Assembly: GCA_023262365.1 (NCBI GenBank)
Contig: JALRBF010000240.1
Location: forward strand, 1-10,607
DNA length: 10,607 nucleotides
Reading direction: 5' to 3'
DNA from: Burkholderiaceae bacterium
GTDB taxonomy: Bacteria > Pseudomonadota > Gammaproteobacteria > Burkholderiales > Burkholderiaceae_C
Part shown: in pieces, positions 1 to 7,636 of the stretch
Layout: the number at the start of each line of letters is the position of its first letter
Numbering within the stretch: position 1 is the first letter of the stretch
Made by a program: the position numbers and the translations under genes
Notes under the pieces: model-generated
Seen by the model: the letters and a program-made list of their open reading frames with translations, nothing else
Database searches by the model: none
Told to the model about the DNA's origin: nothing

Positions 1-166
1 CAGGCCCAGCAATATAACTTTCGACGCAGCCATTTAAACCACAGCCACATTTTAAAACCGGTAGCTGGTATTTTTGCTGCAAATATGCAGACAGTGGTAA
101 ATGGCCGTACTCTCCCGACATACCCAAGCCTTGGTTAAACAAGGTTCCATCAATGCACATCCCTCC
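1..166 (-). pseudogene. ROK-family sugar kinase (NagK-like), C-terminal fragment lacking its 5' part
   Basis: On the minus strand, positions 166 to 1 form one uninterrupted reading frame (first codon 166-164) of 55 codons that continues past the left edge. It reads [10 protein letters not shown], then GEYGHLPL, then LKCGCGLNGCVESYIAGP. This is the core of the ROK (repressor, ORF, kinase) family: the glycine-rich GG-x-C-I-DG strand, the GE-[FY]-GH histidine (residue 22 of the fragment), and the CxCGxxGC zinc motif (Cys40, Cys42, Cys47) followed by E-x-Y. The spacing and wording resemble N-acetylglucosamine kinase NagK more than glucokinase, but that sub-assignment is inference. The N-terminal half of a ROK kinase, with the phosphate-binding loop and the catalytic aspartate, is absent, because homology stops at 166 where malate synthase sequence begins on the other strand. 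GC is about 46%, and leucine is coded mostly by TTA and TTG, unlike the GC-rich neighbours. It could be a broken gene, or an intact gene joined wrongly in assembly. Confidence 0.75.
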
Positions 167-1048
167 CGCCGCACCAGCGTCAACCTCAAGTCGTGCATTG
201 CCGCCGCACGTGACCGCGTGGCCTTTATTAACACCGGCTTTCTTGACCGCACCGGCGACGAGATGCACACCGCCATGCAGGCCGGCCCCATGATGCGCAA
301 AGGCGACATGAAAAGCAGCGCGTGGATTCAGGCCTACGAGCGCAACAACGTGCTGGTGGGCTTGGCCTGCGGCCTGCGCGGACGCGCCCAAATTGGCAAA
401 GGCATGTGGGCCATGCCCGATTTGATGGCCGACATGTTGCGCCAAAAAGTGGCGCACCCACTGGCCGGGGCCAACACCGCCTGGGTGCCCAGCCCCACCG
501 CGGCCACACTGCACGCCTTGCACTACCATCAAATCGACGTGGCCAAGGTGCAGCAAACGCTCGAGCGCGTCAGCGACAACGACGAGCGCGAGGCGCTGCT
601 GGGCGGCCTGCTGACGGTACCGGTGGTAGCCAAGCCACGTTGGCCCGCGGCCGATATTCAGCAAGAGCTGGACAACAACGCCCAAGGTATTTTGGGCTAC
701 GTGGTGCGCTGGGTCGACCAAGGGGTGGGCTGCTCCAAGGTGCCCGACATTCACAACGTTGGCCTAATGGAGGACCGCGCGACCTTGCGTATTTCCAGCC
801 AACACATCGCCAACTGGCTGCACCATGGGGTGGTCAGCGTCAAACAGGTTAAGCAAACCTTTGAACGCATGGCCGCGGTGGTGGACAAGCAAAACGCCGG
901 CGATCCAGCTTATCGACCCATGGCCGGGCACTTCGCGCGATCCAAGGCCTACCAAGCCGCGTGCGACTTGGTTTTTAAAGGCATCGAGCAGCCCAGCGGC
1001 TACACCGAGCCGCTGCTGCACGCGTGGCGTTTGAAGGTTAAGGGTTAA
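167..1048 (+). pseudogene. glcB: malate synthase G, C-terminal remnant (5' truncated)
   Basis: Intact malate synthase G condenses glyoxylate with acetyl-CoA to malate in the glyoxylate/glycolate pathway and is about 720 residues long. Here only the C-terminal 293 residues or so are recognisable, from RRTSVNL at 167 to LLHAWRLK before the TAA at 1046-1048. By my alignment from memory to the E. coli enzyme, this starts at about residue 429. Retained are the Mg ligand Asp455 (FLDRTG), Cys617 ([10 protein letters not shown]) and the catalytic base Asp631 (MEDRATLR). Lost are the glyoxylate-binding Arg338 and the Mg ligand Glu427, only two residues before the break, so activity is not expected. 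The open frame could start at the ATG at 101, but a stop codon directly precedes that ATG, no Shine-Dalgarno is visible, and its first 22 codons have no malate synthase similarity; they lie antisense to the ROK fragment. It converges on gshB with a 2-bp gap. The body has no internal stops or frameshifts, so any truncation is recent or is an assembly artefact. Confidence 0.9.
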
Positions 1049-1050
1049 GC

Positions 1051-2022
1051 CTAGGATGAGGCCGCGCAAGCGGCCTGCAGGGCGTCGATAAAGTACGAGG
1101 CGACGTCCCAGCCCGTTTGCTCGGTGATTTCACGAAAGCACGTGGGGCTGGTGACGTTGACCTCGGTTAACTTCTCACCAATCACATCCAGCCCCACCAG
1201 CAACAACCCACGCGCGGCCAGCGTGGGCCCCAGGGCGCGGGCAATCGCCAAGTCCGCCTCGGCCAGCGGCTGCGCCACCCCGCGCCCGCCGGCGGCGAGG
1301 TTGCCACGCACCTCGCCGGCCTGCGGCATGCGCGCCAAGGCGTAGGGCACGGGCTCACCCGCAATCAACAACACCCGCTTGTCGCCCTGCGCAATGGCGG
1401 GTTGGTACTGCTGCACCATCAGGGTTTGCTGCCCGTTATGCCCCAATTGCTCAATGATGCTGCCCAAATTCAAACCGTCGGGCTTGACGCGGAAAATCCC
1501 CATGCCGCCCATGCCATCAAGTGGTTTGAGAATGATGTCTTGGTGCGCCTGATGAAACCCCCGTATGGCTTGTGCATCGCGCGTCACCAGCGTGGGCGGC
1601 GCCCACTGGGCAAACTCCATCAACGCCAGTTTTTCAGAATGATCGCGCAAGGCCTGCGGGCGGTTGAATACCTTGGCCCCCTCGCGCGCGGCTTGCTCGA
1701 GCAAATGGGTGGCATAAAAATACTCTGAGTCAAACGGCGGGTCTTTGCGCATCAGCACCGCGTCGTAGGCGCTTAAGGCCAAGCATTGCGTGTCCCCTAG
1801 CGTGTACCAATTGGGTTGGTTTTTGCTGGGCGTGGGCACATCGAGCAGCGTCAGGCGTTGCGCCCAGGCCTGCACCCCTTGGCCACTTTGCCAATGCACG
1901 TGGTGTGGCTGGCACACGTGTATGGCCATGCCGCGGCGACTGGCCTCGCGCATCATGGCGTAGGTGGTGTCTTTGTAGGGTGCAAAGGTATGTACCGCGT
2001 CAGCAACAAACAGCAATTTCAT
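1051..2022 (-). CDS. gshB: glutathione synthetase
   Basis: GshB is the cytoplasmic ATP-grasp ligase that adds glycine to gamma-glutamylcysteine, the second step of glutathione synthesis. The 323-residue protein is close to the usual length (about 315). Visible motifs in order: N-terminal domain start MKLLFVAD (1-8), MRKDPPFD (91-98), the ATP-grasp loop LKPLDGMGG (165-173), the glycine-rich loop RGNLAAGGRG (239-248), and the metal- and substrate-binding EVNVTSPTC (287-295). The ATG at 2022-2020 lies one base after the kup TGA (TGA-C-ATG), and AAGG/AGG stretches in the last kup codons can serve as its ribosome binding site, so translational coupling to kup is likely. It is the last gene of the minus-strand block and ends at a TAG two bases from the convergent malate synthase remnant. 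It works with gshA, one gene further upstream. Identification is secure. Confidence 0.97.
   Translation of the reverse strand: MKLLFVADAVHTFAPYKDTTYAMMREASRRGMAIHVCQPHHVHWQSGQGVQAWAQRLTLLDVPTPSKNQPNWYTLGDTQCLALSAYDAVLMRKDPPFDSEYFYATHLLEQAAREGAKVFNRPQALRDHSEKLALMEFAQWAPPTLVTRDAQAIRGFHQAHQDIILKPLDGMGGMGIFRVKPDGLNLGSIIEQLGHNGQQTLMVQQYQPAIAQGDKRVLLIAGEPVPYALARMPQAGEVRGNLAAGGRGVAQPLAEADLAIARALGPTLAARGLLLVGLDVIGEKLTEVNVTSPTCFREITEQTGWDVASYFIDALQAACAASS
1059..1076. other. 7-bp hairpin with GCAA loop in the last gshB codons
   Basis: AGGCCGC and GCGGCCT are a perfect inverted repeat around a GCAA tetraloop, at the convergent end of gshB and the malate synthase remnant. No T-run follows on either strand, so it is not a standard intrinsic terminator. 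It might still slow transcription or protect the gshB mRNA end; equally it may be a by-product of GC-rich alanine codons. Confidence 0.3.
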
Positions 2023-2023
2023 G

Positions 2024-3904
2024 TCAAAGCCTTACCTTGGTGCCCATTTCAATCACCGCGTTGTGTGGCAGATGCAAAAAGTCTGCCGCGGCAGCGGCGT
2101 TGCGGTGCATGGTGACAAACAGTTTTTCACGCCACGCGGCCATGTTGGTCGCTTGCCCTGGCACCAGGGTGTCGCGCGACAAAAAGTACGAGGTCTGCAT
2201 GGGATCAATTACCAAGCCAGGGGCCTTGACCAAGGCCAACGCCTTGGGCAAGTCGGGCTCGTTTTTGAAGCCAAATCGCACCGTGACCTGCCAACACGCG
2301 TGCCCCAACGGCTCCACGCTGGTCCGCTGCTCCAACCCCACCCACGGCACGTCGGCGTGTTGCACACTAACAAACAGGTTTTGCGCGTGCAGCACCTTGT
2401 TGTGCTTGAGGTTATGCAACAAAGCGTGTGGCACGGTTTGCGCCGATGGGTTCAAAAACACCGCCGTCCCGGGCACCCGGGTGGGTGGCTCCAGCATGAC
2501 CGAGGCCACAAAGGGCTGCAACGCGATGCTCTCGCCCGAGAGGCTTTGCACCGTGAGCCTACGCCCCGCGCGCCAGGTAAACATCAGCACCGACAGCGTC
2601 AGTCCAATGACCAAGGGGAACCAGCCACCATCGACGATTTTGGTGAGGTTGGCACCCAAAAACAGCGCGTCGACCAACAGAAAAAACCCCGTGGCGCCGA
2701 CGGCCAGCGGCAGCGCGTAGCCCCACGCATAACGCACCACAAAGAAGGTTAGCAGCGTGGTGATGAACATATCAATGGTGACGGCTACGCCATAAGCCGA
2801 GGCCAGCTGGCTGCTGGTCTTAAACAGCAGCACGGCCAGCGCAATCACCACAAACAAAGTCCAATTCACAAACGGGACGTAGATTTGCCCAGCGTCGCGG
2901 GCACTGGTGTGCAACACCCGCATGCGCGGTAAGTAACCCAGCTGAATCAACTGCCGCGTGACGCTAAACGCCCCTGAGATCAGGGCCTGCGAGGCAATCA
3001 CCGTGGCCAGTGTGGCCAGCGCCACCAGCGGCCAGGCAAACCAATCGGGTGCCAGCAAAAAAAACGGATTGGCAATGGCCTCGGGCTGGCGCAGCAACAG
3101 CGCCCCTTGTCCAAGGTAGTTCAGCACCAAAGCGGGCATGACCACACCAAACCACATCAAGCGTATGGGACGCTTGCCAAAGTGTCCCATGTCCGCGTAA
3201 AGCGCCTCGGCCCCGGTGACGCACAACACCACCGCAGCGAGCAACAAAAAGCATTGGGTGGGCGCTTCGCGCACCAAGCCCCAGGCGTGATGCGGCGACA
3301 AGGCCCACAGCACATCGGGGTTGGCCACGATTTCGCGTAAGCCCAGCCAGGCCAGGGTAACAAACCACAGCGCGGTGATTGGCGCAAAGGCCCGCCCCAC
3401 CCCCTTGGTGCCGCGGCGCTGGAACAAAAACAACCCCAGCAAAATCACAAGCGTTGCAGGCAACACCGCCGAATGCAGCGACGGCGCGAGCAAGGCCACG
3501 CCTTCAACCGCTGACAGCACGGAGATGGCTGGCGTGATCACGCCATCGCCATAAAACAACGCGGCGCCAAAAATGCCCAAGGCAAACAACACCTTGGACA
3601 AACCAGGCCGGTGCGCCACGGCCGAGGCGGCCAAGGCCAGCATGGCCACCAAGCCGCCCTCACCTTGGTTGTCCGCACGCAGCACCAAGGTCACGTACTT
3701 GAGCGAGACGATGATGGTCAGCGCCCAAATAAGCAGCGACAAAATGCCATAAACGTGTGCCGGGGTGTAGCTGATCCAGCCCGAGGCAAACACCTCTTTG
3801 ACGGCGTACAGCACGCTGGTGCCAATGTCGCCAAACACCACCCCCAGGGCGCCAAACGCCAAGGCGGCCACCGAGGACTTAGCGGGATGAGACGATGCGG
3901 TCAC
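2024..3904 (-). CDS. kup: Kup/HAK/KUP-family potassium uptake transporter
   Basis: Kup is an inner-membrane K+ importer, thought to work as a K+/H+ symporter. The 626-residue protein matches E. coli Kup (622) along its length: a hydrophobic region with about 12 membrane segments over roughly residues 12-445, then a cytoplasmic C-terminal domain ending EMGTKVRL. Visible signatures are GDIGTS (25-30), RADNQGEGG (76-84), [12 protein letters not shown] (117-128), [13 protein letters not shown] (231-243), [10 protein letters not shown] (262-271) and [10 protein letters not shown] (497-506). Acidic residues matching those described as important in E. coli Kup are present (Asp26, Asp120 in place of Glu, Glu233). 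The usual TSPLY reads TSVLY (Val31), and the usual T-G-T-M segment reads TIDM (376-379). The start is GTG at 3904-3902: an in-frame stop at 3925-3923 excludes anything longer, and no ATG lies between. The gene begins 26 bp after gshA and runs into gshB. Confidence 0.96.
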   Translation of the reverse strand: MTASSHPAKSSVAALAFGALGVVFGDIGTSVLYAVKEVFASGWISYTPAHVYGILSLLIWALTIIVSLKYVTLVLRADNQGEGGLVAMLALAASAVAHRPGLSKVLFALGIFGAALFYGDGVITPAISVLSAVEGVALLAPSLHSAVLPATLVILLGLFLFQRRGTKGVGRAFAPITALWFVTLAWLGLREIVANPDVLWALSPHHAWGLVREAPTQCFLLLAAVVLCVTGAEALYADMGHFGKRPIRLMWFGVVMPALVLNYLGQGALLLRQPEAIANPFFLLAPDWFAWPLVALATLATVIASQALISGAFSVTRQLIQLGYLPRMRVLHTSARDAGQIYVPFVNWTLFVVIALAVLLFKTSSQLASAYGVAVTIDMFITTLLTFFVVRYAWGYALPLAVGATGFFLLVDALFLGANLTKIVDGGWFPLVIGLTLSVLMFTWRAGRRLTVQSLSGESIALQPFVASVMLEPPTRVPGTAVFLNPSAQTVPHALLHNLKHNKVLHAQNLFVSVQHADVPWVGLEQRTSVEPLGHACWQVTVRFGFKNEPDLPKALALVKAPGLVIDPMQTSYFLSRDTLVPGQATNMAAWREKLFVTMHRNAAAAADFLHLPHNAVIEMGTKVRL

Positions 3905-3930
3905 GCGCGCGATCCGTGGCGGTCAACGCC

Positions 3931-5226
3931 TCAGTCGACGTCTTCGGCGTTGGGGTCGGTTTGCTCAAGTTCGTAGCTGGCCGCCAGCATGGCCAGGCGT
4001 GCCAGCACCCCGTACATGTAAAACCGGTTCGGTGCGCTTGCGCCGGGTTTGACGCCAGGCTCGGGCAAGTGCGCGCTTTGGTCAAACGCCAGTGGCACGA
4101 AGCTGGCGCCGGGAGCGTTGAGGTTTTCATCCACGCCACGCTCGGCGTGTACGCGGTAAAAGCCGCCCACCACGTAGCGATCAAGCATATACACCACAGG
4201 CTCGGCCACGGCCTCGTTGATACGCTCGTTGGTGACCACGCCCTCTTGTATCAGCACATCGCTTACCGGCAAGCCGTCTTTGACGGTGCTCATTTTGTTG
4301 CGTGTCCGGCGGTTGATTTCGTTGAGTTCGGCGGCATCGCGCACCGTCATGACGCCCATGCCGTAGGTGCCATTGTCAGCCTTGACCACCACAAAGGGCT
4401 TTTCTTGTATACCGTATTCTTTGTACTTGCGGCGTATTTTGGTCAACAGCACGTCCACGTTGTCACGCATGCACGCCATGCCCTCACCGTCGGCAAAATT
4501 CACCCGGCCACAGTGGTTAAACATGGGGTTAATCAACCATTGATCCATGCCCAGCAATTTGGCAAAACGCTTGGCCACCTCCTCGTAGGCAGCAAAATGC
4601 AACGACTTGCGCCGCACCGACCACCCCGCATGCAGCGGCGGCAGCACAAACTGCTCGTGCAAGTCGCGCAACATGGGCGGCGTACCCGCGCTCAGGTCGT
4701 TGTTAATCAAAATGGTGCACGGGTCAAAGTCTTTTAATCCCAGTCGTCGGCCCTCGCGTTGCAAAGGCTCAAGCGTAAGCACCTCGCCCGAGCTGAGCTC
4801 CAGCCGGGTGGGCGCCGTGATGTCGGGGTTGAACGAACCCAAGCGCACGTTAAGCCCAGCTTGCAAAAAAATGCGTTGTAACTGCGCTACGTTGCTCAAA
4901 TAAAACGTATTGCGCGTGTGGTTCTCGGGTATGAGCAACAGGTTTTTGGCTTCAGGGCAGATTTTTTCAATCGCCGCCATGGCCGCTTGCACCGCCAGGG
5001 GCAGCATGTCATCGGTGAGGTTGTTCCAGCCCCCGGGGTACAAATTGGTGTCCACTGGTGCCAATTTGAAGCCGGCGTTACGTATGTCCACCGAGGTATA
5101 AAACGGCGGCGTGTGCTCCATCCACTCCAGCCGAAACCAACGCTCAATGGCCGGCATGGACTCCAGGATGCGTTGCTCGAGTTCGTTAATTGGCCCGGTT
5201 AGGGCTGTCACCAAATGTGGAACCAT
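3931..5226 (-). CDS. gshA: glutamate-cysteine ligase, T. ferrooxidans type
   Basis: This enzyme catalyses the first step of glutathione synthesis, ATP-dependent joining of glutamate and cysteine to gamma-glutamylcysteine, in the cytoplasm. The 431-residue sequence belongs to the small family first defined from Acidithiobacillus (Thiobacillus) ferrooxidans and common in betaproteobacteria. It is unrelated in sequence to the E. coli-type GshA. Recognisable stretches are the N-terminus MVPHLVTALTGP, PVDTNLYPGGWNNL (57-70), IPENHTRN (99-106), INNDLS (174-179), NPMFNHCGRVNFADGEGM (233-250), the glycine-rich VVKADNGTYGMGV (280-292), which resembles an ATP-grasp nucleotide loop (my inference), and RFYMYGVLARL (401-411). 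The start ATG at 5226-5224 opens the conserved N-terminus, with a modest GAGA element upstream. It lies 31 bp after proA and 26 bp before kup. Having gshB nearby supports the role, since partners of this family are often adjacent. Confidence 0.93.
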   Translation of the reverse strand: MVPHLVTALTGPINELEQRILESMPAIERWFRLEWMEHTPPFYTSVDIRNAGFKLAPVDTNLYPGGWNNLTDDMLPLAVQAAMAAIEKICPEAKNLLLIPENHTRNTFYLSNVAQLQRIFLQAGLNVRLGSFNPDITAPTRLELSSGEVLTLEPLQREGRRLGLKDFDPCTILINNDLSAGTPPMLRDLHEQFVLPPLHAGWSVRRKSLHFAAYEEVAKRFAKLLGMDQWLINPMFNHCGRVNFADGEGMACMRDNVDVLLTKIRRKYKEYGIQEKPFVVVKADNGTYGMGVMTVRDAAELNEINRRTRNKMSTVKDGLPVSDVLIQEGVVTNERINEAVAEPVVYMLDRYVVGGFYRVHAERGVDENLNAPGASFVPLAFDQSAHLPEPGVKPGASAPNRFYMYGVLARLAMLAASYELEQTDPNAEDVD

Positions 5227-5257
5227 GTCGTCTCAGGTAAACAAAGGGGTCAGTGAG

Positions 5258-6547
5258 TCAGGTGCGAACGTGTCCATTGCCCAGCACCACGTACTTGACG
5301 CTGGTCAAGCCCGTGATACCCACCGGGCCGCGCGCATGCAGTTTGTCGGTGGAGATGCCAATTTCGGCACCCAATCCGTATTCAAAACCATCGGCAAACC
5401 GGGTGCTGGCGTTGAGCATGACGCTGGCGGAGTCGACCTCGCGCAAAAACCGTTGGGCACGCGCGTGGTCTCGGGTAACGATGGCGTCGGTGTGGTGGCT
5501 GCCGTGGGTGTTGATGTGTGCAATGGCCTCATCCAGCCCGGCCACCACTTTTACACTCATGACCGGCGCCAAGTACTCGGTGGCCCAGTCCGCCTCGCTG
5601 GCGGGCTTAACTTGCAGGTTGGCCACCGACTGCAAGCAGGCCATGGCCTCGGGGCAGGCGCGCAACTCAACCCCTTTGGCGGCCATTGCCGCGCCCAAAG
5701 CAGGCAAAAACGCCGCGGCCTCGGCCTGCGCCACCAGCAAGCTCTCGGCGGCGTTGCATGGACTGTATTTTTGCGTCTTGGCGTTGTCCGTGACGCGCAA
5801 GGCCATGGCCAAGTCGGCGCCGTCGTCAACATACACGTGGCAATTGCCGTCCAAATGCTTGAGCACCGGTATGCGCGACTCGGCGCTGACGCGCTCAATT
5901 AACCCCTTGCCGCCGCGCGGCACCACCACGTCAATCGCTTGGTCCATGTGCAGCAACACACCCACCGCGGCACGGTCGGTTACTGGCACCAGTTGCACCG
6001 CCTCAGCCGGCAGCGCCGCAGCCACCAAGGCATGCGCCACACACTCGGCCAAAGCTTGGTTGGTATGCAAGGCTTCGGAACCACCGCGCAAGATGCAGGC
6101 GTTGCCGCTTTTGATGGCCAAGGAGGCGGCCTCAATGGTTACATTGGGTCGGCTTTCGTAAATCATGGCGAACACGCCTAAGGGCACCCGCATCTGTCCC
6201 ACGCGTATGCCGCTGGGCTGCTCACAAAAACCAAACATCTCGCCCACCACATCGGACATGGCGGCCAGTTGCTCGCAGCCCAGGGCGCAGGTCTGCAGCG
6301 CCTTGTCGTCCAAGCGCAAGCGATCCAGCAAGGGGCCCTGCACCCCGGCGGCCTGCGCCGCGTCCAGATCGTGCTGATTGGCCTGCTGCAGCGGGGCGTG
6401 GTGCTCGCGCAAGCGCTGCGCCAGCGCCAACAGCGCATGACGCCGCTGCGCGGCGCTGGCCTTGGCCAACTGCGCCGAAGCCGCCCGTGCCTGGGACCCC
6501 AAGCGGTGCATCAATGCAGTAATGTCCTCACTTGCCATGGTGAACAT
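5258..6547 (-). CDS. proA: gamma-glutamyl phosphate reductase (glutamate-5-semialdehyde dehydrogenase)
   Basis: ProA reduces gamma-glutamyl phosphate with NADPH to glutamate-5-semialdehyde, the second step of proline synthesis, and belongs to the aldehyde dehydrogenase superfamily. From the chosen start the protein has 429 residues, near the usual 417-430. Motifs: [14 protein letters not shown] (124-137), ILRGGSEA (152-159), VPRGGKGLI (209-217), [10 protein letters not shown] (232-241), the catalytic cysteine in [10 protein letters not shown] (Cys264), [11 protein letters not shown] (346-356) and the C-terminal [10 protein letters not shown] (407-416). The frame stays open to 6682, but that extra 45-residue stretch lies inside holA and resembles no ProA. 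The ATG at 6547-6545 is preceded by AAGGG at 7 bases spacing and follows the holA stop by 25 bp, so I place the start there. A second ATG at 6538 lacks a binding site. proB, the partner kinase, is not in the window. Confidence 0.96.
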   Translation of the reverse strand: MFTMASEDITALMHRLGSQARAASAQLAKASAAQRRHALLALAQRLREHHAPLQQANQHDLDAAQAAGVQGPLLDRLRLDDKALQTCALGCEQLAAMSDVVGEMFGFCEQPSGIRVGQMRVPLGVFAMIYESRPNVTIEAASLAIKSGNACILRGGSEALHTNQALAECVAHALVAAALPAEAVQLVPVTDRAAVGVLLHMDQAIDVVVPRGGKGLIERVSAESRIPVLKHLDGNCHVYVDDGADLAMALRVTDNAKTQKYSPCNAAESLLVAQAEAAAFLPALGAAMAAKGVELRACPEAMACLQSVANLQVKPASEADWATEYLAPVMSVKVVAGLDEAIAHINTHGSHHTDAIVTRDHARAQRFLREVDSASVMLNASTRFADGFEYGLGAEIGISTDKLHARGPVGITGLTSVKYVVLGNGHVRT

Positions 6548-6554
6548 TGTCGCA

Positions 6555-6559
6555 CCCTT
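6555..6559 (-). promoter_or_regulatory. Shine-Dalgarno deciding the proA start
   Basis: AAGGG on the minus strand, in the short gap after the holA stop, sits 7 bases before the ATG at 6547. It is the reason for rejecting both the upstream extension to 6682 and the ATG at 6538. Confidence 0.6.
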
Positions 6560-6572
6560 GCAGGGGCAACCC

Positions 6573-7631
6573 CTAGGCGCGACAGCCCTGCGCCACCTGG
6601 CGCGCCAATTGGCGCAGCGCCAGCCACGGCTGAGCGGGCCACGCCGGCAGCCGCAAGCCTTTGATGACGCCGTCGACCTCATGAGCCTGCCGCACCCAGC
6701 GTAGGGTTTGCGCCAAGTTCAGGCGCGGGGCCATGCGCCCCATCAGGCGTTCTTTTTCGCCCCAAATACGCTGCTCACGCAACACCGCGGGTAACGCGCG
6801 ACCTTGGCTGAGGCTTTTGCATACCTGGGCGCAGCTGCGCAGGTCTTCGGCCAACACAAAGTGCACCAACACCGGAGAGACCCCTTCGGCCTCTAACCCC
6901 TGCAGCATGCGCTCGGCGCGCTCGGCCTCACCGGCAAGCACCGCCACCGACAAGCCAAACGGGTCAAACCGCGCCACGTCAGCCACAGCGGCTTCAATTT
7001 GCGCCAAGCTCAGCGTGCCCTCGGGGTACAACAAAGCAAGTTTTTGCACCTCTTGGTGCGCCGCCAGCAGGTTGCCTTCGACGCAGGCCGCCAGCCATTG
7101 CAGGCTGCGTTCGCCCTCGTCGCCCGGGGCCACGCGTTGCCCCTGTTGGGCCAGCCGCTTGGCCAGCCAAGCGGGCAACGCCGCGCGTGCCACGGGGTTA
7201 ACGCGCACCACCACCCCGCTGTGCTCCAGTGCCGCCATCCACGCGCTTTTGGTTTGGGTGGCGTCGAGTCGGGGCAACAACACCAGGGTCAACGTATCGC
7301 CAGCGGCCGCGCCGGCGAGTTGCTCAGCCAGTTGCTGCAATGCCACCGACCCCACCTTGCCCGGCTTACCCCCAGGAATGCGCACCTCGATTAGCTGGCG
7401 ATCACCAAACAGGCTGAGGCTGGCGTGACTGGCCAACACCGGGCTCCAGTCGTCGTTGGCGCTGGCCATGGTGCACACCTGCCGCTGCCCGTAGCCCGCC
7501 TGGTATGCCGCCCGGCGTAATGCGTCGGCGGCTTCTTGCAACAGCAACGGCTCGGCGCCGTACAAGGTGTAGAGCGAACGCAGTGCCCCTTGCTGCAGAT
7601 GCGCCTCAAGCTGCTCGAGCTCGAGTCGCAT
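6573..7631 (-). CDS. holA: DNA polymerase III delta subunit (clamp loader)
   Basis: HolA is the delta subunit of the clamp loader, which opens the beta sliding clamp during replication. The 352-residue protein fits the family (E. coli 343). The N-terminal segment [12 protein letters not shown] followed by [15 protein letters not shown] (about 20-34) is the typical delta opening, a degenerate AAA+ fold without a functional Walker [13 protein letters not shown] (75-86) and a basic, proline-containing segment follow. The middle region [13 protein letters not shown] and the C-terminal collar helices, with LWxxKE-like [10 protein letters not shown], agree with the family. The ATG at 7631-7629 lies 5 bp after the lptE stop, matching the conserved leuS-lptE-holA order of many proteobacteria. 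Sequence conservation in this family is low, so the call rests on motif pattern, length and position together. Confidence 0.94.
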   Translation of the reverse strand: MRLELEQLEAHLQQGALRSLYTLYGAEPLLLQEAADALRRAAYQAGYGQRQVCTMASANDDWSPVLASHASLSLFGDRQLIEVRIPGGKPGKVGSVALQQLAEQLAGAAAGDTLTLVLLPRLDATQTKSAWMAALEHSGVVVRVNPVARAALPAWLAKRLAQQGQRVAPGDEGERSLQWLAACVEGNLLAAHQEVQKLALLYPEGTLSLAQIEAAVADVARFDPFGLSVAVLAGEAERAERMLQGLEAEGVSPVLVHFVLAEDLRSCAQVCKSLSQGRALPAVLREQRIWGEKERLMGRMAPRLNLAQTLRWVRQAHEVDGVIKGLRLPAWPAQPWLALRQLARQVAQGCRA

Positions 7632-7636
7632 GGGCT

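Noticed and set aside
1..138. Plus-strand open frame of 45 codons from the left edge
   Set aside because: It looked like the tail of an upstream gene, but its sequence matches nothing, while the minus strand over the same bases gives clear ROK motifs.
101..166. 22-codon N-terminal leader of the malate synthase frame
   Set aside because: A stop codon directly precedes the ATG, there is no Shine-Dalgarno, and the stretch is antisense to the ROK kinase codons. It is a chance in-frame extension, not a real N-terminus.
1..166. Insertion-sequence end as the cause of the glcB break
   Set aside because: No transposase similarity, terminal inverted repeat or target duplication is visible near 166; the sequence is explained by a kinase gene instead.
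1905..2752. Plus-strand open frames of 243-271 codons opposite gshB and kup
   Set aside because: They are antisense to strongly conserved kup codons, have low-complexity, Arg/His/Pro-rich composition, and match no family I know. Long antisense frames are expected in GC-rich coding DNA.
3895..4737. Plus-strand 280-codon open frame opposite gshA
   Set aside because: It is an antisense shadow of gshA with no recognisable domain or ribosome binding site; the minus-strand protein is conserved along its length.
5253..6161. Plus-strand 302-codon open frame opposite proA
   Set aside because: Its Ser/Ala/Thr-rich composition is typical of antisense translation of a GC-rich gene. ProA motifs cover the same bases.
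6548..6682. 45-codon N-terminal extension of proA
   Set aside because: It overlaps the conserved holA C-terminus, is rich in Arg, Cys and Trp as expected of an out-of-frame read, and a good ribosome binding site marks the start at 6547.
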